DNA of 5,889 nucleotides, taken from the NCBI GenBank assembly GCA_002440765.1, contig DJVC01000026.1, positions 1-5,889 on the forward strand, given 5' to 3'. A model generated the notes under the pieces. The model made no database searches. It saw only the letters and a list, made by a program, of their open reading frames with translations, and was not told where the DNA came from. The first letter of the stretch is position 1, and each line of letters opens with the position of its first letter. The position numbers were made by a program, and so were the translations under genes. Shown here in pieces: positions 5,436 through 5,889 of the stretch. Origin of the DNA: a bacterium UBP3_UBA6266 (GTDB lineage: Bacteria > Auribacterota > UBA6266).

Positions 5436-5889
5436 AACAGAGATTTTATCAGGGTAAATGAGAAAATTCGGGTCCCCGAAGTCCGTTTGATAGATTATGA
5501 CGGCAAACAAGTTGGTATTGTGAAAACTGACGAAGCGAGGCAGATTGCCATGTCAAGAAAGTTGGATTTGGTTGAAGTTGCCTCAGAAGCAAAGCCTCCG
5601 GTATGCCGAATAATGGATTTTGGAAAATACCGCTATGAACAGACTAAAAGGGAAAAACAGGCAAAGAAAAAACAGCAGTCCATAAAAATTAAGGAAATTA
5701 AGATAAGGCCGGGTATAGATAACCATGATTATATGGTTAAAATCAACCACCTGACGGAATTTCTTGAGAAAGGATGCAAAGTTAAGATAACTTTGATGTA
5801 CAGGGGCAGAGAAATGTCCCATAAGGAAATGGGAAGAAGTTTGATTGACAGGCTGGTTGAGGATGTTAAGGGTCGCGGTGCCGTTGAAA
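5433..5889 (+). CDS. infC: Translation initiation factor IF-3, AUA start, 3' end outside window
   Basis: IF3 binds the 30S subunit, keeps it apart from the 50S, and checks start codon and initiator tRNA. The visible 152 residues cover the N-terminal domain (about 7-75, from RVNEKIRVPEVRLIDYDG), the lysine-rich linker helix (about 71-82) and most of the C-terminal domain (KIKEIKIRPGIDNHDY at 85-100, MYRGREMSH at 122-130). RIMDFGKYRYEQTK (59-72) fits the IF3 family signature. The stop lies past the right edge; about 20-30 residues are probably missing. RVNEKIR aligns with RINGEIR near residues 13-19 of E. coli IF3, so the N-terminus is complete from the AUA codon. The nearest usual starts (TTG at codon 19, GTG at 30, ATG at 40) would cut into the N-domain. 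Rare AUU-type starts at infC are the known basis of its autoregulation. It follows thrS by 82 bp without a terminator; rpmI and rplT are expected next. Confidence 0.93.
   Translation, partial: MNRDFIRVNEKIRVPEVRLIDYDGKQVGIVKTDEARQIAMSRKLDLVEVASEAKPPVCRIMDFGKYRYEQTKREKQAKKKQQSIKIKEIKIRPGIDNHDYMVKINHLTEFLEKGCKVKITLMYRGREMSHKEMGRSLIDRLVEDVKGRGAVE

Noticed and set aside
5583..5822. 79-residue minus-strand open frame
   Set aside because: Antisense to infC, including its signature motif; a shadow frame.
1..5889. Insertion sequence, CRISPR array, toxin-antitoxin or defence island
   Set aside because: Nearly all of the window is accounted for by housekeeping and envelope genes; no transposase, spaced direct repeats or small paired ORFs were found.

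Overview
The window looks like ordinary chromosomal sequence from an uncultured, diderm (LPS-type outer membrane) bacterium. A pair of LptF/LptG lipopolysaccharide-export permeases points to an outer membrane. The housekeeping genes are clearly bacterial, A/T-leaning, and use AUA, AGA and AGG codons freely. The sequence alone does not fix the phylum. A lineage known mainly from metagenomes (for example Omnitrophota- or Elusimicrobiota-like) is my guess only.

Layout, left to right. (1) About 3-1049, plus strand: a TIM-barrel glycoside hydrolase of the GH2/clan GH-A type, whose reading frame is open to the left edge. (2) 1052-3198, minus strand: lptF then lptG, a two-gene operon with an ATGA stop/start overlap, convergent with the hydrolase gene with only 2 bp between the stops. 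(3) 3199-3592: an intergenic block holding a probable lptF promoter (minus), a good sigma-70-type promoter for a tRNA-Val(GAC) gene, the tRNA with encoded CCA, a 50-nt hairpin-forming spacer, and a near-consensus promoter for thrS. (4) 3593-5350, plus: thrS, threonyl-tRNA synthetase without the usual N-terminal TGS domain. (5) 5351-5432: a short spacer with a degenerate 8-bp tandem repeat and a strong Shine-Dalgarno. (6) 5433 to the right edge: infC, translation initiation factor IF3, which appears to start at AUA and runs off the window.

How the genes fit together: the right half is the start of the classic thrS-infC(-rpmI-rplT) translation operon, preceded by its own promoter and a tRNA gene. 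The left half is an envelope-biogenesis operon facing the other way, plus a carbohydrate-active enzyme. I see no mobile element, CRISPR array, defence system or obviously new multi-gene system. The points worth a second look are small-scale: the AUA start of infC, the loss of the TGS domain in ThrRS, a displaced Shine-Dalgarno with a mini-ORF/hairpin before thrS, a tRNA-Val with C instead of U at position 33, and an Asp in place of the expected catalytic Glu in the hydrolase.
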